From NCBI GenBank assembly GCA_002286855.1, contig NRSV01000002.1:244152-308151 (forward strand): a DNA stretch of 64,000 bases. The letters are read 5' to 3'. Source of the stretch: Bipolaris cookei. Lineage: Eukaryota > Ascomycota > Dothideomycetes > Pleosporales > Pleosporaceae. The position numbers and the translations under genes are program-made. Shown piece by piece: positions 22,875 through 33,144 of this stretch. The notes beneath the pieces were generated by a model. That model was not told the origin of the DNA and did not search any database. It saw only the letters and a list, made by a program, of their open reading frames with translations. Numbering within the stretch: position 1 is the first letter of the stretch; each line of letters starts with the position of its first letter.

Positions 22875-24012
22875 TTATAAGATGACGCAACGACAGGTAG
22901 CCGTGGGCTCGTCGTCGCTCTCTCTCCGGTTCCCAGATTTGCCAGTCTTGGCGTTTTCTTCTTCGTCAACGACCTCTTGTGGCTTGACGGTCATGTGAAC
23001 AACATTAGGGGTATCTGTTTGAAATCGGCATTCTGCGGGTTGTTAGTGAGTGTTTGACAGGGGCTACATCATGTCTTTTATGCAAGGCATGCATTCAAAT
23101 CGGATCGACCAATTAGTACAGCCAGCCGAGCAACCGCACAAGCTGTGCCAATACCCTTGGCGTAATCCAGAATGAGGTCCTTACCTTTGAGTGGCGACTT
23201 GTCGTCGAGCATGCGACCAAAATGAATGAGCCTTATCGATCCTGGCGAGGTGGGCCGAGCTTCCCACTCTATTCACTCGAGTTAGCCTTGCAATACAGAA
23301 TTCAACACGATGCGATGCGATATGAGCCACAGTTTCTTTCCCAGCGCTGTTTAGGCGAGGCCAAGTACAAACAATGCACCAGGAAGAGCAGCATAACAGC
23401 GCGTCGGGGCTGACGCCCCGCTTACTCGTGATAAGTGCACCCTGCTCTTGCACAAACTGTAGAGAAAAGAATATGCGTACCTTCCCGCCAATCTCGCCAT
23501 ATCAACTCTTTCAGGGTATAGACACTGATGTTGTACGGATCCATGTTCTCCACCTTGACACTGCGCTTCTTCAGGTACTTTTCGTCAATCTTGTACGGAT
23601 GCCTTGCGCCACTGGTAAGAAGCAGCATTATTACTAGCACAGGCCCGTTCGTGTTGTCTGGGTTTGCGGCCGGTGTGTCTGTCGACGGACCGATGGCCTC
23701 GGTGTCTGCGCGATTTAGCGCAGAAGGGGGCGCGATCTTCGCAGGAGACGAAGGAGCGACGGGCGTATCTTCTGAGGTGCTGGACTCGACAGGTTGCTCT
23801 GCAGGTGTGGCTGCTGGAGCTACAGCGGATGCGTCTGTGATGTGCGTGGTCGTGTCTGTAGGCGCGGGTCCTGCGCCAGAGGCCTCGAGGGTCTTCATCT
23901 CTACCGAACCTGTCGATGGAGGCTCGTTCCTGCTCTGAGGCCGCGATCCTGAGGTCTGCTGGTGTGGAGTAGTTTGTGGTGCCGTGAAGGCTTGATCGGT
24001 TAGAGACGACAT
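22875..24012 (-). CDS. UBL3/MUB-type prenylated ubiquitin-fold protein
   Basis: Three exons: complement(23481-24012), complement(23185-23268) and complement(22875-23032), with introns of 212 and 152 nt, joined in frame to 257 aa. Exon 1 encodes a low-complexity Thr/Pro/Ala-rich N terminus, then the start of the ubiquitin fold (LLLTSGARHPYKIDEKYL, ISVYTLKELIWRDW). Exon 2 gives EWEARPTSPGSIRLIHFG and RMLDDKSPLK. Exon 3 gives ECRFQTDTPNVVHMTVKP and ends in TCRCVIL. The CVIL end is a CaaX box of the geranylgeranyl type (Leu last), as in animal UBL3 and plant MUB proteins, so the protein is expected on membranes rather than conjugated through a Gly-Gly end. The long N-terminal extension and the long first intron are notable. 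Confidence 0.9.
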
Positions 24013-24955
24013 GGTTGGCCAGCCGACTTCACTCGCGCGATGGATGCGATTGCGGGCAAGTTAAGCGAATGGAAGGCGAACGGGGGGCTGGGAGCGACTC
24101 GCAGGTCGGCCTCGACGTCGCAACGAGAGAAATGGCTGCGGGAGGAAAAATGGTGTAGTGGTGAGGCGTCTCAAGGGCTCATACGTGGGCGATGGAAGGC
24201 TGGCCGGCCGTGCGCGACTGGGAGTCGCTGTCGCGGCCATCCTCTCCCTTCTCCGCAATCCGCAAATGCGGCAAGAACGACCCGCCGTCTCCACTAACAG
24301 CCCGCTACTGCTACTCGGCTCTGCACCGCCTCAATATCTCGTCTTCCGTATACATCCTACTACACATTCCATTTGCCGGGCTGCCGTCCATTGCCTCACA
24401 GTGCATCACCATGCCAAATGCATCTCGGCAAACACTGGTTCTCTTGTCATTGTTATTTGCCCACCTGCGAAACCTGCAACATGCCATATTTGGACTTGTT
24501 GTTAAAGCGCATGCCCCTGCATCACTGGCTCCTTCACTACGGTTGGCCACGCACACTAAGCACTCGTCGCATTATCGCATGCACTCTGCGCCACATCTTC
24601 ACAGCTCTGAGTCGGCCCGGGCTTCCCACCTATGCTCTCCTTGGCCGCTTCCCAAGCTGACAAGAGAAAATGGTCTTTGAGCACGTGGGGTAGGCTGGTG
24701 GCTGAAGAGCCACTGCTTCCTTCATCTAGTACATCACGACTCTGTAATGCCATCATACCATCATCTCGAAGCAACACAAGACCATGGTCGTTTTGGCTTC
24801 ATCGCTTCATTCGTTAATCTTAACCCTAAGTGGGTGGATGCTATGTCCTTGTGATCTGCCAAGACCATTGATACGGAAACAACCTGCTCGAGCCGCGTTA
24901 TCATCTATGGTGGCAGTGTACAGACGTCTTGGTTTGCTAGTCATGTAGCAAGCCT
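24013..24955. other. Intergenic region without recognised gene
   Basis: Upstream flank of the UBL3-like gene and 3' flank of UMP1. Several open frames overlap on the plus strand (24040-24815) but none resembles a protein family and none has a convincing splice pattern. Confidence 0.6.
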
Positions 24956-25483
24956 CTACCAGTTCATCTTCATCTTCTTCTCAATCTCCGTGTGGAAGTC
25001 TGGTACTTCCCGCAGCTCGTTGCCAGTGAACACGTCCTCCCAGCCAATCTCACAATCCCGTCCCTGGAGAATATCTTTATGAACACCGCTGCTTCCACCC
25101 AGTGCTAATGGTCTCCACTCTCCCGCTTCAGCAATCTTCAGCTCCATACCCCTACGCACGGGCTCGGCAATGCCAAACTGCCGCCTCAGCATCTCCATCT
25201 TCAAACGGTCTTGGGTATCGCGCCACTGGACAAGGCGGGCCTCGAGTGGATGGGCAGACTGCAGAGCGACTGGTGCTGTCGATGATGACGAAGCGGTAGG
25301 TGCTACCGATGTGTGGCCAAGGCGAGACCGAAGGGTATCGTGGACGCCAGGAGCCGAAGGCGCAGAGGTTTCAAGCATAGTTTGCGCAGGATGCGCCTTG
25401 CTGGGGACGAAGCGGAGAGACTAAGCATGTGTAAGTATTGAATGCGTGCATGTATTGTATGTGCCCTTGGGATAGCCCACCAT
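24956..25483 (-). CDS. UMP1: Proteasome maturation factor UMP1
   Basis: Chaperone that assists 20S proteasome half-mer joining and is degraded as first substrate. The conserved core is clear: APSAPGVHDTLRS, then HPLEARLVQWRDTQDRLKME, RRQFGIAEPVRRGMELKI and the GRDCEIGWEDVFTGNE end. The best model has a first exon that is only the ATG (25481-25483), a 60-nt intron (25421-25480, GTGGGC donor, TTAG acceptor), then complement(24956-25420), giving 155 aa. This yields the family N terminus MSLRFVPSKAHP. The alternative is an internal ATG at 25378 (140 aa), which would lose that conserved start. The donor is weak, so the first exon needs transcript support. Confidence 0.9.
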
Positions 25484-25800
25484 TTTGAATCTCAGTGGTA
25501 CGCGGGGTTTGTGAGAGTGATGTACGGCCAATCGACGTATTGAACTCGTTGAATTGGGTTGTTCAAGTCGTCGGACTAGTCAAGCGTAAGGTATGGATGT
25601 CGAGTGGCAGGTTGTCAAGCAGTTGCTATCAACGGAGCTCTAGGCTACCTGGAGTGACGCGCTTCACTAGCGCCTTGGCAATCGATCCAAATGCTCGAGG
25701 TTTGATGCTACATCGACTCGCACACACACATTGCCCACACTAAATCATGCCCATGCCCATGAATATAGATGTCTACTTGCGTTTCTACTGAAACCATACC
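25484..25800. other. Short intergenic region
   Basis: Promoter of UMP1 and 3' flank of the TMEM19-like gene. No named element seen. Confidence 0.6.
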
Positions 25801-26915
25801 TTACATAGCCTTGGCAGTCAACATAGCTCCTACGCTCACCAGGCCTGCCATGAGTATGTTCACAGCATTATTGTCCAGCAAATCACTCCCTACCTCAATC
25901 TTCCTACTCTCATGCTGCGGGTCTGTAACGGCCATTCCACTTGTTCCAGCTTTCAACATTGCTTCCGAAGCCTTTATCGATGCTACCGCATCCGCACCGC
26001 TGACCTTAGCAATACCATCCTTGCCCTCCGATCGACTACTAACATTTCTGTGTACAAGCACCTTTCTTCCCCCCTCACCTTCAACAACCTTGCCTGAGTG
26101 TATGTCAACCACGCTGGCCTGCAAGAGAGCTCCAAGAAGAGAATCAAGTAGTGTTCCACTAAAACCAGCTGCTGTCATTGCAAGAGTATACTTTGTCTTT
26201 TCAACAAAGCTCCAGTCTTTGCAAAACGGCATGAACATCGTAGAAGTGAGGGAGATTATCAGTGCGCCGAGTAGTCCCGCACCAAGACCCGTCGTGGTCA
26301 CTCCGCCATTTGTGCCAGGCGGGACGATACGCCATGGAGCAGTTATCAGGCGTGGTTTGGATTTCGACAAGATTCCAAGTTCAGATGAAAAGGTATCTGC
26401 AGCGACTGCGGCATAGTTGCTGATGCATGTCAGTATCAAGTCCGTGACCAAAGGCAAATGCCATACGCTACGATGCCTGTTACCAATACATCACTGTTTC
26501 CGGTCCAGCAGAGACCCTCGTCTTCATACCGTCCCTCCTTCCTGAGCTGCCAGAGGTGGAGCAATATTAAAACCGAAGCTATACCGGAGTTCGCAACCAC
26601 TTGGATATGGTTGCGCGCACCTTCTCCACCGGATGCACCCGTCGCGGACTGGGTAAGCTTTGCCTTAATGTCATGCTTGACCTACACTTTGTTATTTATC
26701 GTCTGGTTTGAAGCACAAATGTGACATACTTTAGTGACGGAACTCCCGGCTAAGAAGAAGACGGCAAGCAGCACTGTGAAAACGCTCCAAGGATGCAAGG
26801 TATGAATAACGGCTGTCACAAATGCCGCGAGGATGCCAACAGGAGTCAGCGAATTCCGCGAGTACGCTCTATAGATGAGCGCAGCTATTCCAGGGACGGC
26901 TATTATGGGCTTCAT
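25801..26915 (-). CDS. TMEM19/DUF92 family integral membrane protein
   Basis: Three exons: complement(26730-26915), complement(26467-26681) and complement(25801-26419), with introns of 48 and 47 nt (GTATGT and GTATGG donors), giving 339 aa. The start MKPIIAVPGIAALIYRAYSR at 26915 is the first Met before the conserved hydrophobic helices. Splicing restores VTKVKHDIKAKLTQSATGAS, and GIVA joins NYAAVAADTFSSELGILS, the family signature. Further motifs are PPGTNGGVTTTGLGAGLLGA and SGTLLDSLLGALLQASVVD. About six membrane helices are expected. A plant member (VTE6) is a phytyl-phosphate kinase; the activity of fungal members is not known to me, so a prenyl-phosphate kinase role is only a suggestion. 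Confidence 0.9.
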
Positions 26916-27959
26916 GATTGATGCTTTGGTTTTGGTGTACAGCGACACGGAGATGTGGCTCAAAGACCGCGAGCTTATGTACTACTTATGGGGTGGGGGC
27001 TAGTACATCATTGAACCCCGGCTTGGCATAAACTACTGAAAGTATCAAACCCGACGTCGCAACTTCACTCATCCCGTTCTTGATGGAATTGTCCAATAAT
27101 TTCAATATCAAGGCTTCAATCGAGGTTTCAAAATGCGTTCTGCAGTTTGTCGGATCACTGCCCAGTCACTTTTCTAAGCTCGACTTCACCATACAAAGCC
27201 TCAAGTAACCAACGCTATCAATGGAACCAATCTGAAAGACAATTGAGACGCAGCGAAATATCTAGAAGAGTAACAACACAATTTGGTGCCTGGAAAAAGT
27301 TACGTGGGTCCCACATTTACCTAGGTATCTACAGGTCTAGCTTGATCGCGTCTGCCTATGGGCCTTGTACTGCCATGGGGTAACCTGCATGAAGCCTAAC
27401 CCCGAAGTTGCATCCAATCTGAATCAGACTGATGATGGAAGCACAGCATAGGAGCCACCAAGTGCTTCGAGCTAGCGATGCTTGATCGCGCTTCAAATTG
27501 CTTCAATTCCTTGGACCTATGAGATGCCCTTACTATGAACACAGCCAGGACACGAAATGGTGGTTGCCTCGTATCGGCGTGGCTGCGGCTTGCCAATCGC
27601 AATTGGGTATTTCCCGGGCTGTGCCAAGGCTAGTGTTATGATTGGCTCGTTCAGCTCGCCCAATTAGGTATAGCCGACTATTAAACACATCAAGCAATAC
27701 GAAGAGGACAAGGCGCTTATCTTCAGGCGCCTTTGAATAAAACCATAACTTATAGATCTTTGAATTCGGCCTTGTGGTTAATGATACAATTATCACAGCC
27801 ACAATGACCCACTCCAAGCAAGTAAACTTGTTTGGGAAAACAGCCCACTACATTGAACAAAGTATTAAACAATGCGGTATCCGAAGATGTATAGTGATAT
27901 CAAAACCAAATCAGCTTACCACCGTCCCCTTTCCTCAATACTCTCACAGATAGTTCAGA
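26916..27959. other. Intergenic region without recognised gene
   Basis: Divergent spacer between the TMEM19-like gene and the MFS transporter gene. No gene seen; open frames are short and unlike known proteins. Confidence 0.6.
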
Positions 27960-30034
27960 ATGGCTATATTCCTATTCAAGTATATTCGGGGAAAGCTCCG
28001 AGAACGCGAGGCACAAAATGCCGTTCCTACCACAGATGATTCACACTTGGTGCCCGAGTGCACATCAACGCATCAACTTCAAGATGGCTTGAACAATCAC
28101 AACCATGCAGCCTCCCAAGATTCAACAGGAAGCCATGTCAAATTCCTTGCCCCAGAAGAGGCAGCACAGCAAAAATCTCGGGACCGCAAAAACAAGATTC
28201 GACAATGGAAGTTACTACTAGGACTCGTGTTACCCAACTTCCTAGCTGCTATGGACGTCACTATCGTCGCTCCAGCTATTCCACTCATATCATCCCATTT
28301 CGGTACGTTAATTCTTCAAGACAACTCCACAAACACAAACACACGTTCTGATACACATCTACAGACAAGCTCTCCGGAAGCTTTAATTGGATCGTAGCAG
28401 CCTACACCTTGACATTCACCACATTCATCCCGATGTCTGGGCAATTAGCAGACATTTACGGTCGGCATTTTGCTCTGCAATTCGAAATGTTCTGGATTAT
28501 GATAGGCAGTGTACTCTGTGCCTCTGCTCAATCCTGGGGCATGCTGCTTGTAGGAAGGGCACTGCAGGGTTTAGGTGCTGCGGGTATCATGAATTTGAGC
28601 CGGATTATATTGTCGGATGGTACGACGCTGGCTGAGAATTCGAGTAGCAATTCTATCCTGTCGTTGATTAGTGGGTGTAGGTAAGTCTTTTGCATATCCC
28701 TGCATTCAAACGACTTGAAGAGTTAATTTTCTGAAAATAGCTACACGGTAGGACCAGTTATAGGAGGAAGCCTTGCAGATGCAGGCTGGCGCTACATATT
28801 CGTCCTCCCCATCGGTGTGTCAGTCCTCGCCATGGCCCTCATTGCCCTCCTCATGCGCAAAGCACTCGTTCAGGGCCACGCAACCACTCAACCTTCAACC
28901 TTGCAGCACAAAACCTATATATCCGGTCTCGCAATTATCGACTGGCCCGGCCTCACCACATTCATCCTAGGCGTTGGCTGTATCATCCTCGCCACACAAT
29001 GGGGCGGAACCCAATACCGCTGGTCCTCTCCCGCCGTCATCCTCCCCCTCGCCATCGGCACCATCCTCTGCATACTCTTCTTCACTCACGAATACCTCCT
29101 CGCCCCCAACCGTGCCATGTCGCGCTTTTTCCCCCACCAAATCCCCATAATATCATCGACCCTCTTCCGCAAAAAAGACACTACACTCCTCATGATCATC
29201 AATTTCTCCGCGGGAATCAGCATGGTTTGCGCGTTTTACTTTATATCGTATTACTGGCAGCTTGCAGAAGGTTACTCGCCTAGTCAGGCTGGCGTACAAT
29301 TACTGTACTACACACCTGGCTTGGGCGTGGGTGTCTATTCTGCGTCTATGATGTGTAACGTATGGCCAGGCCAGACGTTCTTTCCTCTCCTCATCGGGTC
29401 CGTAGTCGAGGCCGCGGGACTCGCACTACTCATGTACTCCGTGTCCATCAGGCATACGACGATGGTTAAAGTGTTTCTCGCTGTTGCAGGCGCAGGCACG
29501 GGATTGCGCTTTATGCCTGTTGCGCTGCATGCGACAGGGGTGTGGTCGACGCGCGTGCCTAGTATGCAGTCACTGCTTTCTTTTATGCTGCCGTTGGGCG
29601 AGACGGTGGGTATATCCATGATGGGAAGTGTGTTTTCTAATAAACTTTCTACTTTTTTGGCTCAGATTGCCCGGCGTGCAGATGGTGCTGCGCTGGGTGG
29701 CTCTGGGATTCCGAGTTTGGATCTGCTGGATAGTCTTCCGACAGTGGTCAAGAAAGAGGTGCAGGATGCGGTGGCCAAGGCAGTCATGTGGGCGTTGATT
29801 TCTGTAATGCCGTTTATGGGCCTAGCCATTATTGCAGCGGTGTTTATGGGGAATGTGTGGATTGGGAGGGCGGAGAAAGAGGCAAAGAATGGGGAAATGG
29901 CGACAAAGGCGGAGAGGGGTAAGGTCATGTATGGGGTCTACCTACTCGCATTGTGCACGGGGAGTGTGAACAAGCGTAAGAGAGATCTGGATGTGAATAT
30001 GGAACAGGAAGAGGTGAATACGGAGCGTGCATAG
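27960..30034 (+). CDS. MFS transporter, DHA2 (14-helix drug:H+ antiporter) type
   Basis: Three exons: 27960-28302, 28365-28680 and 28741-30034, with introns of 62 and 60 nt, giving 650 aa. A hydrophilic N terminus of about 85 residues is followed by helix 1 (LLLGLVLPNFLAAMDVTIVA), the DHA2-type motif AMDVTIVAPAIPLI, motif A-like GQLADIYGRH after the first splice, and GRALQGLGAAGIMNLSRIIL. The second splice restores SYTVGPVIGGSLADAGWRY, the family's antiporter motif C region. Later helices include LTTFILGVGCIILATQWGG. The C-terminal tail is cytoplasmic and charged. The family exports toxic compounds or moves amino acids or siderophores; the substrate cannot be read from the sequence. No biosynthetic genes flank it. 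Confidence 0.92.
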
Positions 30035-30217
30035 CGTGTGATAAAAGCCTGGACAACTAGAGTATAATATGAGTGTTTGCTCTAACATAATCCCCAGTCA
30101 AGATATTGGATCGATACATCAATATTTCTCAACCATAACCAAGAAAACCAAGCCCACTACTCGTCCCATTTATTAAAGGTCCTCCACATCCAACATCCAA
30201 GCTAAACCACAGCCAGC

Positions 30218-32616
30218 CTAACAAACCCGCTCCCCCGGCTCCCTCCACGGCACGCCCAAAATCTCAAAAATCCTCCTCTCACTCCTGCCCTCAATAAACA
30301 CCCCATCATTCAGCTTTTCTCCCTTCTTCCCTCTCAGAACATCCGTATACAACCCCCTCTGGTTAAGCTTCATACCCTTCTTCCTTGCCAACAACCTCAT
30401 ACTCCTATTGAAAACATTATCACCCGTAAAATATAACAGTGCGGCACCCGTTCCCTGCTCCGGAACGACCAAGAAGTCTATTCTGCGCCAGACCGTAGAG
30501 GAAGGGAGACAGGATGCGCCGTGCCATGCTAAGCTGCTGGAGTCACTATAACGGGATGATGTTAGCGAGGTTTTGAGAAAGCCAGTCTGGTATAAGTGTG
30601 GAATGAGGACTTCGAAGATGGTAGTGCGCATAGCGTCAGGTGAAATGTTGGGTCGTGATAGCATAATATCGATGTTGCCCGAGTCCTGTGCTCCGCGGCG
30701 GTAGCTTCCCATTATTGTTGCACTGAATTCCGGGTCGATTTCTTTGAGTGCGGCGGCAACGATAGCGCCGTGGGCTTCGACTTCCATGCGCGGGATGCGG
30801 GAGTTGAAATCATGGTAGTGTTCGATTCCGATCTTCTGATTTTCAGAAAGTGTGGTTTTGGTCTTGAGATCTTCCAGGGTGCGGTGGCCGGCTTGGGTCC
30901 ATTTGTTGGCATGGACAAGGCCGACGCCATAAATACCGAGGAACAAACATAGGGCTACGTCTTGGGGGTTGTGACAGGTACTTTCGAGTCGTCGGAGACG
31001 GTCTGTGAGTACGATTTCTTCGATTTTTGCGGCAAGGCGTGTACCGATAGAAGGTAGTTTTGCGGCTTGTTCTGCTGTAGTGATCTTGACCGTTTGTTTT
31101 TTCAGTGTGGCAACGCATTTTCGATAGCTTATGGCTCTCGATTGGTCCTGTATGCTATCGTAGTACTTGCACATCTTTTCTAGTATTTGGATAGTTCGGG
31201 CGTTTGGGTTCCATGAAGTATGGCTACTGGCACTTGGATCCATACATTGGAAACTGTTCATATCGAAAGACTTCTTGTCGCGCAACGCTGATGCTTTCGA
31301 TAAAACACTGAGCCTCTTAAGGTAGTTGGTACCCATTAGCGATAGCTCATGACCCGTGTTCAAGTTCTCTATGGCGTCCACACCGCTTACACCAAACAGT
31401 TCTTCTTCTCCTTCTCCTTCTTCATCATCAATGGGTAGATACGCAAGGGACTTAGCCTCCTGGATTGCTTGGAACAGGGCCTCCCCAAATTGATCTCTAT
31501 CCTTCGGTCCGGGGACTATAGCAGCCCCTGGAGAGGACGTGATGAAGCTGTCTTCTACTGTTTCTTCGAAAGGACTTGAGGGCGCTGCATCTGCATTGGG
31601 ATGAGTGGAAGGTACGCCTTCTTCCGTGGGATGAGAATCGGTCTTTTGTGTCTCTTGTGTCGCTTTCTTTCTTTTGGGACATTCTATCTTTAACGAGCTC
31701 TGCGACGTAGTTGATATATGGGAGAGGTCTGGTGCTTGATCAAGTTCGCCTATCCCTTGAGCGCCTTTTACAACAAAGTATGAGACGGTAGGATCTAAGA
31801 GCTCCCCACGAATGATGCATTGTGGTACATATGGATCGAACTTGACCACCACGACGTTCTGGTTATCTGTCAGCTTGCTATATTGCCAGCTTGAAATTCA
31901 CGTACTGGAGGTATTGGTATGTCAAGATGCTGCACCAATTGAGTATATGTGTACGTCCCATCATCGAACATGATGTGCGTGATACTGTCGCTCCATTTGT
32001 CCGCCCATGCAGCACCAAGCTGAATGATCTTGTGTATGCGTCTTCGTCGTGCCATAGAGATATCATCATTAGGGTAGAAGTAGACGATCTTGTCTTTGAG
32101 CAACTGCTTATTTTCAGGGACAAGCTTGATGTTATTGGCAGGCTTCACACTTTTTCCGCTTTTGAGCTCACGAGGGATGGCACCCGCGCGTTTGTAAAAA
32201 GGGGTACATTCTTTGTCGAATATTTGGGACAGAGATATCGTCCTCTTTAAACGACTTTTGCCGCTATCTGCACCCACATTAGGACGGTTGCATGGCTTTG
32301 CGATTCGGAAACTCTCGGTGGGCTCAGTTTGTGGTATCGTAGATGATCGAGTTATCTTTCGATTGATTTGTCGATTGAAAATGCGCCGTCTCTCTGTGTG
32401 CTCCTCGAACTGTGCCTGTTTTTCTCGAGGCGTTGGCCCATTGAAACTGCTCAAATGACTCAGTAGTGAGGGTACTAGTACAGGTTTTGATTCTTCTAGC
32501 GCCCGTTCGAGGTTAAGCACACTTTCGTTGGGGGTATATGGCTCATCGTCTGAGAAATTGAGAAAGGCCTGTTCCTCGAAATAAGTTATTTTAGCTAAGA
32601 GCTCGGGGTCCGACAT
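30218..32616 (-). CDS. Family X DNA polymerase (Pol IV/lambda-like) with BRCT domain
   Basis: Two exons: complement(31906-32616) and complement(30218-31858), intron 47 nt (GTACGT donor, CTGAC branch, CCAG acceptor), giving 783 aa. Domains in order: a BRCT domain that spans the splice (LLKDKIVYFYPND ... FDPYVPQCIIRGELL), a disordered linker, the 8-kDa/fingers region with helix-hairpin-helix (LPSIGTRLAAKIEEI, FLGIYGVGLVHANKW), palm and thumb. The palm has GSYRRGAQDSGNIDIML: the first catalytic Asp of the DxD pair is Asn632 (AAC at 30674-30676), while the second Asp (634) and the distal Asp (698, in RRIDFLV) are kept. The thumb motif YFTGDNVFNRSMR is intact. Such enzymes fill gaps in end joining and base excision repair; activity here is uncertain because of Asn632. 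Confidence 0.92.
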
Positions 32617-33144
32617 CGCAGCCTAATACGATAACATGTTAATAGTAGAAAAATGACAATTGAGGCTGCTGTTGTTTACAGGGATATTGTAATTACTTTG
32701 AGCCAAATACTACCCAATATTCAAAACTACGACTTAATTGTTAGGGACAAAGTAAACGTAGGCTATTTGATAATTTTCACTTCGAGCACTGTGAGCTCAA
32801 TGATTTTACATCTATTTATACTGTGCTGGGACTGCTGGTGAAAGGGGACGCTGAAAACGTATTGGTGAGAAAGTAGAGAAACGTCGCCAGGCAGCCGGCG
32901 CGTGTCGGATTGTCGGCTGACGCAAAATCACGTGATGATAACACTAGACGCCAGGTAATTACCTTCTCGCCTCAATGTTGTAAATTTCAATTACTGTACT
33001 TAAATAAGTAGAGAGCAACCTCAAACATAAGCATACGAGGGGAAGGTCAAGAAATGAATATATACTTTGTTTTGAGTAATCTATCACTTTCCTACAGACA
33101 CTGACTACAATATTTCAAGACCAGGCGCTTTACTTCAAACCTAC
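32617..33144. other. Intergenic region with TCACGTGA palindrome
   Basis: Spacer between polymerase start and esterase stop. An 8-bp TCACGTGA palindrome (E-box/Cbf1-like core CACGTG) lies at 32928-32935, about 310 bp upstream of the polymerase ATG. No gene seen. Confidence 0.45.

Noticed and set aside
24040..24815. Overlapping plus-strand frames upstream of the UBL3-like gene
   Set aside because: Several frames compete, composition is not protein-like, and no motif is seen; more likely promoter sequence.
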